From contig NZ_LXLV01000043.1 of the NCBI RefSeq assembly GCF_001757995.1, positions 1-47,259 of the forward strand: a DNA stretch of 47,259 nucleotides, in the 5' to 3' direction. This document shows positions 7,980-16,344 of this stretch, one piece after another (the stretch's first letter is position 1; each line of letters begins with the position of its first letter). The DNA is from Bacillus mycoides (GTDB lineage Bacteria > Bacillota > Bacilli > Bacillales > Bacillaceae_G). Below the pieces are notes generated by a model, which worked only from the letters and a program-made list of their open reading frames with translations, was not told where the DNA came from and did not search any database. The position numbers and the translations under genes were made by a program.

Positions 7980-9203
7980 ATGAAAATTGGAAGAAAAGTA
8001 GCGGATTTCGGAAATAGTTTTAATAATTTCATGGTTGATGGTTATTATATTGAACTTGCAACGAATGTAGTTAAAATTTCAAAGAAAAAAGCTGAGGATT
8101 TACTTGTTGATCGTATTTCTAGACCAGAAGATTTACTGGATAGATTACTAATTTCCACTGAAATCGAAGGTGAAGAGTCTTTCTATTTAGTTGGGCAATT
8201 AGCTGAAGATAATCAGTTGGCAAACTCACATGTAAATAAGATGCACGATAAAATAAATAGTCCTATCCCATACGTATGCTTTTTAGGAGCAATTACATAT
8301 TATCATGCCCTTAACGCTGATCAAGAAGATAATGAAGTTGAAATTGAACACATGAGTATGATGCTTCCAATTTGGCTTTTAAAACGCGAAGAGAAATTTA
8401 GCATTGCCCATAAAAAAATGGAAGAAAAATTTATAGGTGAACATAAAGTTAAAGTGTTAACACCAGGGATGGAGAAAGAACTAACTATTACAGTCAATTC
8501 AGCAAAATGTAGAAATGAATCAGAAGTTGCCAGACATTCTTTAAAATATAAAATGGTTTCAAAAGATCAGAATACAAATGTAATTAGTATTGAAAAGCGA
8601 TATGAATCTGAGAGATTCGATGACTATGAAGTAGTTTTAACTGACATTGGTGGCGGTTCTACAGATGCTGTGCGATTAGGTAAAGGACTTACTACACCTA
8701 AGCACAGAGATTCTTTCCAAGTTATCGATATTGAGCCATTCTTAGGATACCTAGAACGCTTTAGAAAAGAAAAATTGATTCAATACTTTAAGGATCTAAG
8801 AACATTAGAGAAATTTATAATTAATAATTATAAATTACAAAAGTATGTACTATCGAATGAAAATACTGGTGAAGAATATGACTTTACAAATGAAATTGTA
8901 GAGGCGCTGAAAGAATATGCAAGAATTTTAGTAGCTAAAATTCTTGATGTATTCTTCCCATCTAGTACGAATACAGTATTGAAATTCATTTATATCGGAG
9001 GCGAAGCACCCGTTTTAGAACCTTACATCCGTCTCGCTTTATTGAATCATATGTCTGAAATGGCTGCTAAAAACAATCACTTCTTCTTGAACGATATTAT
9101 TCAAAATAGCGAAAAAGAAGTATTTGCTCCAACTTCACGTACAATTAATCTAACTGCATTAGAATTAAAAGTAATTGATGAAATGAAGGGTCAGTTAGCG
9201 TAA
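7980..9203 (+). CDS. parM: ParM-type actin-like ATPase for plasmid segregation
   Basis: 407 residues, ATG start with AAAGGGGG. Actin-fold landmarks are visible: phosphate-1 loop VADFGNSFNN (residues 7-16), phosphate-2 loop LTDIGGGSTDAV (about 220) and adenosine motif FIYIGGEAPVL (about 335). Family members polymerise with ATP and push plasmid copies apart when the DNA-bound ParR adaptor docks. The sequence resembles the B. thuringiensis ParM from pBMB67 as I remember it; this should be checked by alignment. The gene is followed 20 bp later by parR and then a terminator, forming a two-gene operon with its partition site upstream. Confidence 0.88.
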   Translation: MKIGRKVADFGNSFNNFMVDGYYIELATNVVKISKKKAEDLLVDRISRPEDLLDRLLISTEIEGEESFYLVGQLAEDNQLANSHVNKMHDKINSPIPYVCFLGAITYYHALNADQEDNEVEIEHMSMMLPIWLLKREEKFSIAHKKMEEKFIGEHKVKVLTPGMEKELTITVNSAKCRNESEVARHSLKYKMVSKDQNTNVISIEKRYESERFDDYEVVLTDIGGGSTDAVRLGKGLTTPKHRDSFQVIDIEPFLGYLERFRKEKLIQYFKDLRTLEKFIINNYKLQKYVLSNENTGEEYDFTNEIVEALKEYARILVAKILDVFFPSSTNTVLKFIYIGGEAPVLEPYIRLALLNHMSEMAAKNNHFFLNDIIQNSEKEVFAPTSRTINLTALELKVIDEMKGQLA

Positions 9204-9223
9204 AATAAAAGGACGTGCTGATA

Positions 9224-9580
9224 ATGGCTAAAAATAGAAAAATGGCATTACATGCTGATAATATGCCTGAAGATGTATATAGGATCCTTAATGAAAAAGC
9301 TAATAGTAGACAATTAACAGCATTTGTTGTTGAACTGGTACAAAATGAAAAACGTTATGAGCAACTACTGCAGAAATTAGATACTGTAGAACAGAGATTA
9401 AATCTTTTAGATACAGTCGAAAATAAATTGGATCTTCTACTTACTAATAGATTTGTTCCCGCACAGAGACAGGAAGATTTAAAAACAGAGGAGCCTGTCC
9501 TCCAAGAAGGTAAAATTATTGACGCTAAGGAAGTACTTGGTGGTATTTCTGAAGAAGATAACGAAGAGATTGATTTCTAA
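9224..9580 (+). CDS. parR: ParR-type centromere-binding adaptor
   Basis: The ATG at 9224 lies 10 bp after AAAAGGA; a GTG at 9215 is too close to the ribosome site. 118 residues. The N-terminus MAKNRKMALHADNMPEDVYR, then ILNEKANSRQLTAFVVELVQ, fits a ribbon-helix-helix DNA-binding domain. A leucine-rich coiled segment (LLQKLDTVEQRLNLL, then DTVENKLDLLL) and an acidic tail ending EEIDF follow; in ParR proteins the C-terminal tail contacts the ParM filament. Partner of the adjacent parM. Confidence 0.82.
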   Translation: MAKNRKMALHADNMPEDVYRILNEKANSRQLTAFVVELVQNEKRYEQLLQKLDTVEQRLNLLDTVENKLDLLLTNRFVPAQRQEDLKTEEPVLQEGKIIDAKEVLGGISEEDNEEIDF

Positions 9581-9586
9581 CTAGTT

Positions 9587-9621
9587 AAGAAGACCTTTAG
9601 GTATAATCCTAAGGTCTTCTT
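9587..9621 (+). terminator. Terminator of the parMR operon
   Basis: AAGAAGACCTTTAGG pairs with CCTAAGGTCTTCTT over a 6-nt loop and is followed by ATATTT. It starts 6 bp after the parR stop. Confidence 0.85.
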
Positions 9622-9652
9622 ATATTTATGTGACCTAATAAAGTCTGTTGAA

Positions 9653-9891
9653 TTGAACTACCTGCCACTTAACACCCTTATGGGTTGTTTGAAGTGGGGG
9701 ATTCCTGCGAACACCAAAGTATCCTTCGGTTATCCTATTAGGCTAATCCCGTATTTCCTACGGTTAATACGAAATTCGTACGGTATCACAATCTTATTTT
9801 GGTTTTTTGACATCTAAAAATAGACTTGGTTTTGATAGTACGGATCCCACTGACATAATTCATCTTTCCCCTTTAGGGATGGGAGTGTCAA
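9653..9891 (-). mobile_element. IS200/IS605-type miniature remnant without tnpB
   Basis: Read on the minus strand it begins TTGACACTCCCATCCC (left end, near 9891) and ends with a hairpin region starting GGAATCCCCCACTTC and finishing in GTAGTTCAA at 9653. The same right-end signature (GGAATCCCCC ... GTAGTTCAA) closes the tnpB element at 15252. No transposase remains; the interior is probably a vestige of the 3' guide-RNA region. It truncates the first promoter-operator repeat unit (9900 onward). Confidence 0.6.
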
Positions 9892-9899
9892 AATGAAGT

Positions 9900-10232
9900 A
9901 GTCCTGATATCACGGCTATAATCCCCTTCACAATATAGAAATATCTCTATTTCTATAATTAGATATTTCCCTATTCCTCTACTTTTATTATTAGAAAGGG
10001 TGGTATAAGGGGCGTCTCTGAACAATTACTGCTTCTATTGTATGTAACACATATCACTACTATATCTTCTTTTTAATATAGATATATCCCTATTTCTATA
10101 ATTAGATATTTCCCTATTCCTCTACTTTTATTATTAGAAAGAGTTGTATAAGGGGCGTCTCTGAACAATTACTGCTTCTATTGTATGTAGCACATATCAC
10201 TATTATAATCTCTCTCTCAATATAGATATATG
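9900..10232 (+). repeat. Promoter-operator repeat array, block A (three units)
   Basis: Units with period 143-144 bp have operator cores (AATATAG...) starting at 9932, 10075 and 10219. Each operator is preceded by a TATAAT- or TATATC-like -10 and a TTGTAT -35, and followed by GATATTTCCCTATTCCTC and then GGTGGTATAAGGGGC, which resembles the parA leader without its start codon. The first unit is cut on its left by the IS605-like remnant; the third is cut by the IS231 remnant at about 10232. Confidence 0.8.
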
Positions 10233-10650
10233 TAGAAGCGAATTTATCCGGAATCTGAAAATGTGTAGAATCCAATACACGAATACGACGAAAATAGTTA
10301 GTATACATGGTTGTAATTTTGTTAGTGGGACACAATTGTTGATGAAGTACATACGCTAGTATTTGTTGTAAAAACTGTGCAGCCTGAGAATTAAATCGTT
10401 GATTGAGCCCTTCTGGACTCATAGAAATACCTGTATTAGCTTCTAATCGACTACATAATTGTGCCAATGAAGTATGAGCCATATTTTGGCTTAATCAAAC
10501 ACACAGAGCTACTAAATCTTATGCACGATATTTACTTTTTCGCTGAATAAATCCTATCTCTCTAGCTAATTGTTCTAAGACATCAGCTAACATATATCGT
10601 TGTAACTCTTTAGAAAATAATTCTAGTTTATCAAAAATCGATAAGTTTAT
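10230..10650 (-). pseudogene. IS231 (IS4 family) transposase remnant
   Basis: The minus strand encodes the N-terminal part of an IS231 transposase: NLSIFDKLELFSKELQRY, REIGFIQRKSKYRA, SLAQLCSRLEANTG, then CPTNKITTMYTNYFRRIRVL and DSTHFQIPDKFAS. The start codon is now ATA (10650), stops occur after KSKYRA and ALCV, and the frame ends at about 10232 in repeat DNA. The catalytic DDE region is mostly lost. A degenerate terminal repeat (AGCTTGATAATGATGTG) follows at about 10738, giving one IS end. It can no longer move. Confidence 0.85.
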
Positions 10651-10817
10651 GCCAAATACGCCATCCTTTCCTACGATTCTACAGAAAGAATAACGTATTT
10701 TTTTATTTTAAAGAAATTTAGTTTTTTTAGCTTGATAATGATGTGACGCTACCCCAATAATGAGTATTGTAATTTTCTTCTTGTGGTATCCAAAATAAAA
10801 TATGTATATTGTTACAT

Positions 10818-11132
10818 TTATTTACGACGCCTTCTCTTTGCTTTTTTACGCTGATTTGTATAACTATATTTTTTTATATGAGTACTTCTGTTCTTCTTAT
10901 AATTAGGTAACTTAACTATAAAAACAGTAATTGCCCAAAAAATGAAAAATATAAGGATTGCAATCATCCAAAGGTTAATATCATAGTCATATAGCTTACT
11001 AAAATACTTTTTGTCATGAGTAATATGGCTTACGTTACTGTCAATTGCTTCGAGGGTGTAAGGAATAACCCAAAAGGAACCAATTAATATAACAATTAGT
11101 CCAAAAATGAAACTGAGTATATGTTTTATCAA
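10818..11132 (-). CDS. Small two-pass membrane protein, unknown
   Basis: 104 residues from a TTG start at 11132 preceded by AAAGGAG with 8-bp spacing. Two membrane segments (ILSFIFGLIVILIGSFWVI and LWMIAILIFFIFWAITVF) flank a ~35-residue outside loop, and the tail is very basic (QRKKAKRRRRK), which would be cytoplasmic. I do not recognise a family. It is isolated between IS231 remnants and the promoter-operator repeats and may be a passenger of an insertion. Confidence 0.6.
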   Translation of the reverse strand: MIKHILSFIFGLIVILIGSFWVIPYTLEAIDSNVSHITHDKKYFSKLYDYDINLWMIAILIFFIFWAITVFIVKLPNYKKNRSTHIKKYSYTNQRKKAKRRRRK

Positions 11133-11251
11133 GTTCTATTCTCCTTTAATTATGTTTATTGTATACGTTCATATAGTATATATGGTTATGGTGCAAAGAT
11201 TGTATTTATTTGAAAGAGGTATATAAATTTCTATTAGAATCTATTTTTATA

Positions 11252-11390
11252 AATGGGTTCTTGCCACACCACAATCAAGCTAAGAAAAGTAAATACCCCG
11301 AAACAAGAAAATTGGCACCCGCAGGTGAAAATGTACAATTTATTATTTTGGGGGCGTTATAAAATTCTTAAGTTGATGGGCATGTGGCAT
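11252..11390. mobile_element. IS231-ended mini element
   Basis: About 135 bp bounded by imperfect inverted ends: GCCACACCACAATCAAGCTA on the left and, read inward from the right, GCCACATGCCCATCAACTTA. The right end matches the CATGCCCATCAA terminus I associate with IS231. No gene inside. It interrupts the promoter-operator array. Confidence 0.45.
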
Positions 11391-12060
11391 AGGGGGAGTC
11401 TTTGAAAAAATTTCTGATTCTATTATTTGTACCACATATCACTATTATAATCTTCCTCGCAATATAGATATATCCCTACTTCTATAATTAGATATTTCCC
11501 TATATCTCTTCTTTTGTTATCAGAAATGGAGGTATGGGGGAGCCTTTGAAAATTACTGATTCCATTGTATGTACCACTTATCACTACTATAATCTTCTTT
11601 TCAATATAGATATATCCCTATTTCCATAATTGGATATTTCCCTTCACCTCTACTTTTATTATTAAAAATAGGGGTTTAAGGGGAGCCTTTGGAAATTACT
11701 GATTCCATTGTATGTAACACTTATCACTACTATAACCTCCCTTTAATATAGATATATCCCTATTTCTATAATTGGATATTTCCCTTCACCTCTACTTTTA
11801 TTATTAGAAATGGTGGGATAAGGGGAGTCTTTGAAAAAATTTCTGATTCTATTATTTGTACCACATATCACTATTATAATCCCCTAAGAATATAGATATA
11901 TCCCTATTTCTATAATTGGATATTTCCCTATTCCTCTACTTTTGTTATCAGAAATGGAGGTATGGGAGAGCCTTTGGAAATTACTGATTCCATTGTATGT
12001 ACCACTTATCACTACTATAATCTTCTTTATAACATAGAAATATCCCTATTTCTATACCTC
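11391..12060 (+). repeat. Promoter-operator repeat array, block B (five units)
   Basis: Operator cores start at 11461, 11603, 11745, 11889 and 12031 (periods 142, 142, 144 and 142). Each unit contains TTGTAT or TTATTTG, 17 bp, a TATAAT-type -10, then AATATAGATATATCCCTATT, TCTATAATTGGATATTTCCC and a leader-like GGTGGGATAAGGGGAG segment. All units face parA. No conserved coding frame spans them. Confidence 0.85.
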
Positions 12061-12082
12061 TGCCATCAAGAATATTGAAGTA

Positions 12083-12240
12083 GGCCATGGCCAATAAGTT
12101 ACGCTTATGCAACATCAATTATAGGAATGGGTGTTTCTTTTTTAAAAAGCCCCAAAACAAAAAGTTTATACAGTTCAGCTGGTAATATCAATTCTCTCGT
12201 TTTGGATATTTGCTTTTCTTAGCTTGATAGGCATGGGATA
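12083..12240. mobile_element. Degenerate IS231-like mini element
   Basis: The right part (GGATATTTGCTTTTCTTAGC, then TTGATAGGCATGGG) is the reverse complement of a segment inside the 11.25-kb mini element (GCTAAGAAAAGTAAATACC). The left end CCATGGCCAATAAGTTACG is a weak inverted match. It separates unit five of block B from the parA promoter unit. Confidence 0.35.
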
Positions 12241-12296
12241 TGGGGATATAAGGACTTTTTCAAAAAATGAATGGATGGTATAAATGACAGATTCTA

Positions 12297-12430
12297 TTGC
12301 ATGTACCACATATCACTGCTATAATCTTCTTTATAACATAGAAATATCCCTATTTCTATAATTGGATATTTCCCTATATATCTAATCTTTTCACCAGAAT
12401 ATAGAAATAGGGATATAGGGAAATATCCTA
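12297..12430 (+). promoter_or_regulatory. parA promoter, operator and leader hairpin
   Basis: TTGCAT at 12297-12302, 17 bp, TATAAT at 12320-12325, then the operator ATAGAAATATCCCTATTTC from about 12338. In the leader, GGATATTTCCCTATAT (12364-12379) is repeated exactly inverted at 12413-12428, giving a 16-bp stem that ends 12 bp before the ribosome site. This is the parental form of the repeat units in blocks A, B, D and E. It suggests tight autoregulation by the downstream DNA-binding protein. Confidence 0.75.
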
Positions 12431-12452
12431 GAAAATAAATGGAGTGGTATAA

Positions 12453-13274
12453 ATGGCTATTACAATTACTGTTGGGAATTACAAAGGGGGCGTTGGTAAA
12501 ACCACTAATGCTGTATTAAACTCTTATGAATTCGCAAAAAAGGGGAAAAGAACTTTACTCGTTGACCTTGATCCACAGAGTAATGCAACAAAATCTCTAA
12601 TGTTAACAAAATCTATCCTTAATCCTGACGAAAAGGTAACTTTAACTAAAACATTGATGAAAGGAATTCAAGAGGGGAATTTAGATGGATTAGAAGTTGA
12701 AATAATGGAAAATTTACATTTAATTCCTTCTTATGTTGATTTTCAAGATTTCGCAAAATTTCTATATAAATCGTGTTCTTCGGAAGAAGAGGAAGATTTC
12801 TACTTTAAGGGATTACTTGAGAAAATAAAACATAAATACGATTACATATTTATCGATGTTCCACCTATGTCAATTGAAGTTACAAAAAATGCAGTTGTGG
12901 CTTCTGATTATGTTCTTATAACTCTACAAACACAAGAACGTTCTCTTACAGGTGCAGAAAACTACATTAACCAACTAATAAAATTAAAAGAGCAATATAA
13001 TCTTGATATTGAAGTTGTAGGTATTCTTCCAGTTCTATTAAAAAATAATGGTAAAGTGGATGAATACATTATGGAAAATGCTCGTGAAATTTTTGGTGAA
13101 GAAAACCTATTTAAAAATATCGTTCCACAGATGGAACGTATTAAAAGGTTTGATGTTAACGGTATTACTGAAAATGATAGACATGATTTAAATGTAATAG
13201 AACTATACGAAAAAATTAGTGATGAATTATTATCTCGTATCAATGTTTTTGAAAGTATGAAGGTTGGTGTATAA
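12453..13274 (+). CDS. parA: ParA-family partition ATPase
   Basis: 273 residues with an immediate N-terminal deviant Walker A motif, VGNYKGGVGKTTNAV (residues 6-20), Walker A' LLVDLDPQSNATKSL and Walker B YIFIDVPPMS. There is no N-terminal HTH, so it is the short (type Ib-like) form, which relies on the partner for autoregulation. ParA proteins coat the nucleoid with ATP and carry plasmid copies bound by the partner. GGAGTGG serves as ribosome site. It is followed after 1 bp by the DNA-binding partner gene. Flanked on both sides by the promoter-operator repeats, the likely centromere. Confidence 0.9.
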   Translation: MAITITVGNYKGGVGKTTNAVLNSYEFAKKGKRTLLVDLDPQSNATKSLMLTKSILNPDEKVTLTKTLMKGIQEGNLDGLEVEIMENLHLIPSYVDFQDFAKFLYKSCSSEEEEDFYFKGLLEKIKHKYDYIFIDVPPMSIEVTKNAVVASDYVLITLQTQERSLTGAENYINQLIKLKEQYNLDIEVVGILPVLLKNNGKVDEYIMENAREIFGEENLFKNIVPQMERIKRFDVNGITENDRHDLNVIELYEKISDELLSRINVFESMKVGV

Positions 13275-13275
13275 C

Positions 13276-13647
13276 ATGGCAAGAACTCCTGGATTATTAG
13301 GCAGAAAAAAGAGCAATTTTGACCCAATAGATCCTTATATCCCAAACGAGGATTCAATTGTAACAAAAAGTGGCGAAGATACTCCTACTTTTCCACCTAA
13401 AAATGAACAAGAACAAGTAAATCAGCAAGAGAAAAAGAAGGAGCAAACACCAGAGAAAAAGAAATTTACAAACCAACAAGGCAGTATTAAAATTTCTAGT
13501 CAATCTAAGGAAGAGCTTGGAGCACTAATGAAACTCACTAATAAAAAATATGCTCATGAAATAATAGATTTACTTATACATCATTATGTAGAAAATCAAT
13601 TAACTCCCGAACAAAAAAGGAAATTTAAATTATTAACAGAGATTTAG
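13276..13647 (+). CDS. ParA partner, small centromere-binding protein (ParB-like / omega-like)
   Basis: 123 residues from the ATG one base after the parA stop. The N-terminal half is a charged, disordered linker (NEQEQVNQQEKKKEQTPEKK); the C-terminal half GSIKISSQSKEELGALMKLT, then NKKYAHEIIDLLIHHYV, has the strand-helix-helix order of ribbon-helix-helix proteins. In delta/omega-type systems the omega-like protein binds operator repeats that serve both as promoters and centromeres; by analogy this protein should bind the repeated operators. The N-terminal segment (MARTPGLLGRK) would contact ParA. Family membership is inferred. Confidence 0.72.
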   Translation: MARTPGLLGRKKSNFDPIDPYIPNEDSIVTKSGEDTPTFPPKNEQEQVNQQEKKKEQTPEKKKFTNQQGSIKISSQSKEELGALMKLTNKKYAHEIIDLLIHHYVENQLTPEQKRKFKLLTEI

Positions 13648-13693
13648 AAATATAGAAATATCCCTACATAGAAATAGGGATATTTCTATATTT
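13648..13693 (+). terminator. Terminator of parA operon built from the operator sequence
   Basis: AAATATAGAAATATCCCTA (13648-13666) and its exact complement TAGGGATATTTCTATATTT (13675-13693) form a 19-bp stem with an 8-nt loop, followed by T residues. It begins directly at the stop codon. The stem is the same operator motif found in the array, so it may double as a binding site. Confidence 0.8.
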
Positions 13694-13980
13694 TTTCAAA
13701 AAAAAATATCCTCACCAGAACTTCCTCCACAACCTTTTCTTCTCTCTCTCCACTGCAACATCCTCATGATATTCCTTATGTAAATTGATAGTAAAGTTAT
13801 TTAATTTCGATAAAAAAATATAAGAGCCTTGCTATATTTTTTTATCATTTTAGCCAAGAAGACTCCTTCCTCAAGGAACCTGAAGGGTCACGGACCAGTG
13901 AGTAGGTGGGAGATGAATTGGCTTCGGACAAGGGATGGCAGGAAGCCATCTTAATTGTTCGACAGGTAGTAAATTGTTAA
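13694..13980. other. Gene-free stretch with a small hairpin before the tnpB element
   Basis: No credible gene. At 13934-13950 GATGGC-AGGAA-GCCATC forms a hairpin, preceded by a GC-richer segment (GGAACCTGAAGGGTCACGG) unlike its surroundings. It could be the outer part of the IS605-type left end or a remnant of another element. Confidence 0.4.
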
Positions 13981-14065
13981 TTGACAAATTGTCATGATCA
14001 CTTCACCATCTGTCGAATGTATGTTTGGTGTATAATAGACATATATCGAAATGGAGGTGAAACTT

Positions 14066-15187
14066 ATGATTATCAATAAAGCATATAAATTTCGTATATA
14101 TCCAAATAAAGCACAAGCAACTCTAATCAATAAAACGATTGGTTGTTCTCGTTTTGTATTCAATCATTTCCTATCTCTATGGGGTAACGCGTACAAAGAA
14201 ACAGGAAAAGGTTTGACATATGGTACATGCTCTGCCAAACTTCCTGCCATGAAGAAAGAATTTGTTTGGCTAAAAGAAGTGGATAGTATTGCTATTCAGT
14301 CGTCTGTTCGCAACCTTGCGGATGCTTATACACGTTTTTTCAAAAAACAAAACAGTGCCCCACGTTTCAAATCTAAGAAGAACATTGTACAATCTTACAC
14401 CACAAAACAAACAAATGAAAACATTGCCGTTGTAGGAAACAAAATTAAATTGCCAAAACTAGGTCTTGTTCGATTTGCCAAAAGTCGTGAAGTAAACGGA
14501 CGTATTTTAAACGCTACGGTTAGACGGAATCCTTCTGATAGATACTTTGTGTCATTGTTAGTAGAAACAGAAGTGCAAGAATTTCCAAAGACACATTCTT
14601 ACACTGGAATTGATGTAGGACTAAAAGATTTCGCCATTTTGTCAGATGGAACAACCTATAAAAATCCGAAGTTTTTTCGATCATTAGAAGAGAAGTTAGC
14701 AAAAGCACAGCGTGTTCTTTCTAGAAGAATGAAAGGATCTTCTCGCTGGAATAAACAACGAGTAAAAGTAGCTAGAATTCATGAATACGTGACGAATGCT
14801 AGAAAAAATTACTTGGACAAAGTCTCAACTGAAATCATCAAAAACCACGATGTTATTGGTATAGAGGATTTGCAAGTATCTAATATGTTAAAGAATCATA
14901 AGTTAGCAAAAGCAATTAGTGAGGTATCATGGTCACAGTTTCGAACTATGTTGGAATATAAGGCAAAATGGTACGGCAAACAAGTCATTGTCGTATCGAA
15001 AACATTTGCTTCAAGCCAATTATGCTCTTGTTGTGGATATCAAAACAAAGACGTTAAAAATCTAAACCTACGTAAATGGGACTGCCCTTCTTGCCTTACA
15101 CACCATGATAGGGATATTAACGCAAGTATCAATCTAAAGAATGAAGCGATAAGGCTTCTAACCGCAAGGACTGTGGAGATAGCCTAG
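14066..15187 (+). CDS. tnpB: TnpB, RNA-guided nuclease of IS200/IS605 family
   Basis: 373 residues from the ATG following GGAGGTGAAACTT. The RuvC-like catalytic acids are intact: [12 protein letters not shown] (Asp, ~190), [11 protein letters not shown] (Glu, ~275) and [10 protein letters not shown] (Asp, ~350). A zinc ribbon CSCCGYQ ... CPSC sits between the last two. TnpB uses an RNA from its own 3' end to cut target DNA next to a short motif, which retains the element at excised sites. The N-terminal [13 protein letters not shown] is the usual start. It appears full length and functional, although tnpA is absent. Confidence 0.92.
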   Translation: MIINKAYKFRIYPNKAQATLINKTIGCSRFVFNHFLSLWGNAYKETGKGLTYGTCSAKLPAMKKEFVWLKEVDSIAIQSSVRNLADAYTRFFKKQNSAPRFKSKKNIVQSYTTKQTNENIAVVGNKIKLPKLGLVRFAKSREVNGRILNATVRRNPSDRYFVSLLVETEVQEFPKTHSYTGIDVGLKDFAILSDGTTYKNPKFFRSLEEKLAKAQRVLSRRMKGSSRWNKQRVKVARIHEYVTNARKNYLDKVSTEIIKNHDVIGIEDLQVSNMLKNHKLAKAISEVSWSQFRTMLEYKAKWYGKQVIVVSKTFASSQLCSCCGYQNKDVKNLNLRKWDCPSCLTHHDRDINASINLKNEAIRLLTARTVEIA

Positions 15188-15252
15188 TTCGATAGAACTC
15201 TTTACTTAGGAATCCCCCTCTTCTAAACGAAGTGAAAGTGGGGGTAGTTCAA
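15090..15252 (+). ncRNA. Presumed omega/reRNA at the tnpB 3' end
   Basis: In this family the guide RNA covers the 3' end of tnpB and the right end, with the guide being about 16-20 nt just outside the element. The structured segment here includes CGATAGAACTC and the GGAATCCCCC ... GTGGGGGTAG hairpin, and the guide would start at 15253 (AATGTCTCTCAAATATAA). Boundaries are inferred from the family, not seen. Confidence 0.4.
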
Positions 15253-15327
15253 AATGTCTCTCAAATATAATATCAGTTTATATATTCACCATTCTTCTCT
15301 AACAGGTTCAAGATAAATTGTAATTTG

Positions 15328-16032
15328 TTAATCGATATGTTTGTGTAACCACTGTTCAAATATCTTTAACTGTTCTTCAGTATGAAAGTAATGTTCACCT
15401 GTTTCCATGACTTCTAATTCACAACGATGTTTTTTTGTAAAATAGTTAATAGTTTCAAATTCGCACAGTTCATCCTTGGCTCCATACATAATATATGTAT
15501 CTGTATTCCATGTATTAATAGGATGTTCTTTTACATAGCATAAATAATCCCAATATAACTTTTGACCAATAGGTGTCTCTATAGTCATTTCTTTTTGCAA
15601 AAGCTCTGGTGTTACATTAAACCATTTCATCATATTTTCGATAATTCGTTCCATATTAACTACTGGTGATAAAAATAATGCCTTTTCTAACACATCATTT
15701 TGATAGGCTAAAAGGCTAAAATAAGCTCCCATACTACATGCAAACACGCTTACTTCTTTCCAATGTTCTTTTGCGTAATTCATAATTATAGATAATTCAC
15801 TAACACAAAACTGTACTTTGCAAGGAGTATTATCATTTTTTCTTTCTCCATGCTCAGGTAAATCAAAGCTTAATACTTGATAACCTTTTTGATTGGCTTC
15901 TTCAGCTAATATTTGAATAACTGCATCTTCCTTATTTGACATATTTCCATGTACTGCAATAAAAATTTTTTCACTCTTATCTCCCCATAAAACCGTGGGA
16001 ATATTACTAATTTTAAAATTATCTTTAAGCAT
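15328..16032 (-). CDS. Alpha/beta hydrolase, serine-type
   Basis: 234 residues from the ATG at 16032 preceded by GGAGG; a longer frame upstream has no ribosome site. Features: oxyanion region IAVHGNMSNKEDAV (~25), nucleophile elbow VFACSMGAYFSL (Ser ~100), acid MYGAKDELCEF (~190) and catalytic His GEHYFHTEEQ (~215). The form resembles small cytoplasmic BAAT/dienelactone-hydrolase-like enzymes; the substrate cannot be told. It sits alone between the tnpB element and the second set of promoter-operator repeats, so it is probably cargo. The promoter side (16033-16340) shows no other gene. Confidence 0.75.
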   Translation of the reverse strand: MLKDNFKISNIPTVLWGDKSEKIFIAVHGNMSNKEDAVIQILAEEANQKGYQVLSFDLPEHGERKNDNTPCKVQFCVSELSIIMNYAKEHWKEVSVFACSMGAYFSLLAYQNDVLEKALFLSPVVNMERIIENMMKWFNVTPELLQKEMTIETPIGQKLYWDYLCYVKEHPINTWNTDTYIMYGAKDELCEFETINYFTKKHRCELEVMETGEHYFHTEEQLKIFEQWLHKHID

Positions 16033-16344
16033 ATTTCCTCCATAGAATAAGACATATAGGACTTGGCAAAAAACCGCACACACTTTATAATCCTCTACTC
16101 AGTTTTAAACAAATCAAACTATTCCTAATTTATCACAAATGAATTATAATATCTCTCTACCTCTGTATAACAGAGTCTACTTTGTATTTAAAATCTTGCT
16201 TTTTTTCCATTTCTTCAGAAGCTACAAGTTCTTATTTTGATTCCTTATTGAGCTAATCTACTCCGTTAGTGGAAGAAGGATTTTTAAACAATTATATTAT
16301 TTTTCAAATGACTTTATTGTAAATTAAACAACTTTATTATCTCT

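Larger units (their letters stand above)
13981..15252 (+). mobile_element. IS200/IS605-type element carrying only tnpB
   Basis: The right end is the hairpin region GGAATCCCCCTCTTC ... GTAGTTCAA ending at 15252. The left end is less sure; TTGAC at 13981-13985 is the kind of left-flank tetra/pentanucleotide these elements use. There is no tnpA inside, so movement would need a Y1 transposase in trans. It lies downstream of the parA operon and splits the repeat zone. Confidence 0.65.

Noticed and set aside
11400-11880. TTG-started hydrophobic peptides inside some promoter-operator units (KKFLILLFVPHITIII)
   Set aside because: Only two units keep this reading; in the others small length changes or substitutions give unrelated sequences, so there is no coding conservation.
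13860-13980. Group II intron or riboswitch in the GC-richer segment before tnpB
   Set aside because: I could not find a domain V or a known aptamer core; only one 6-bp hairpin is clear.
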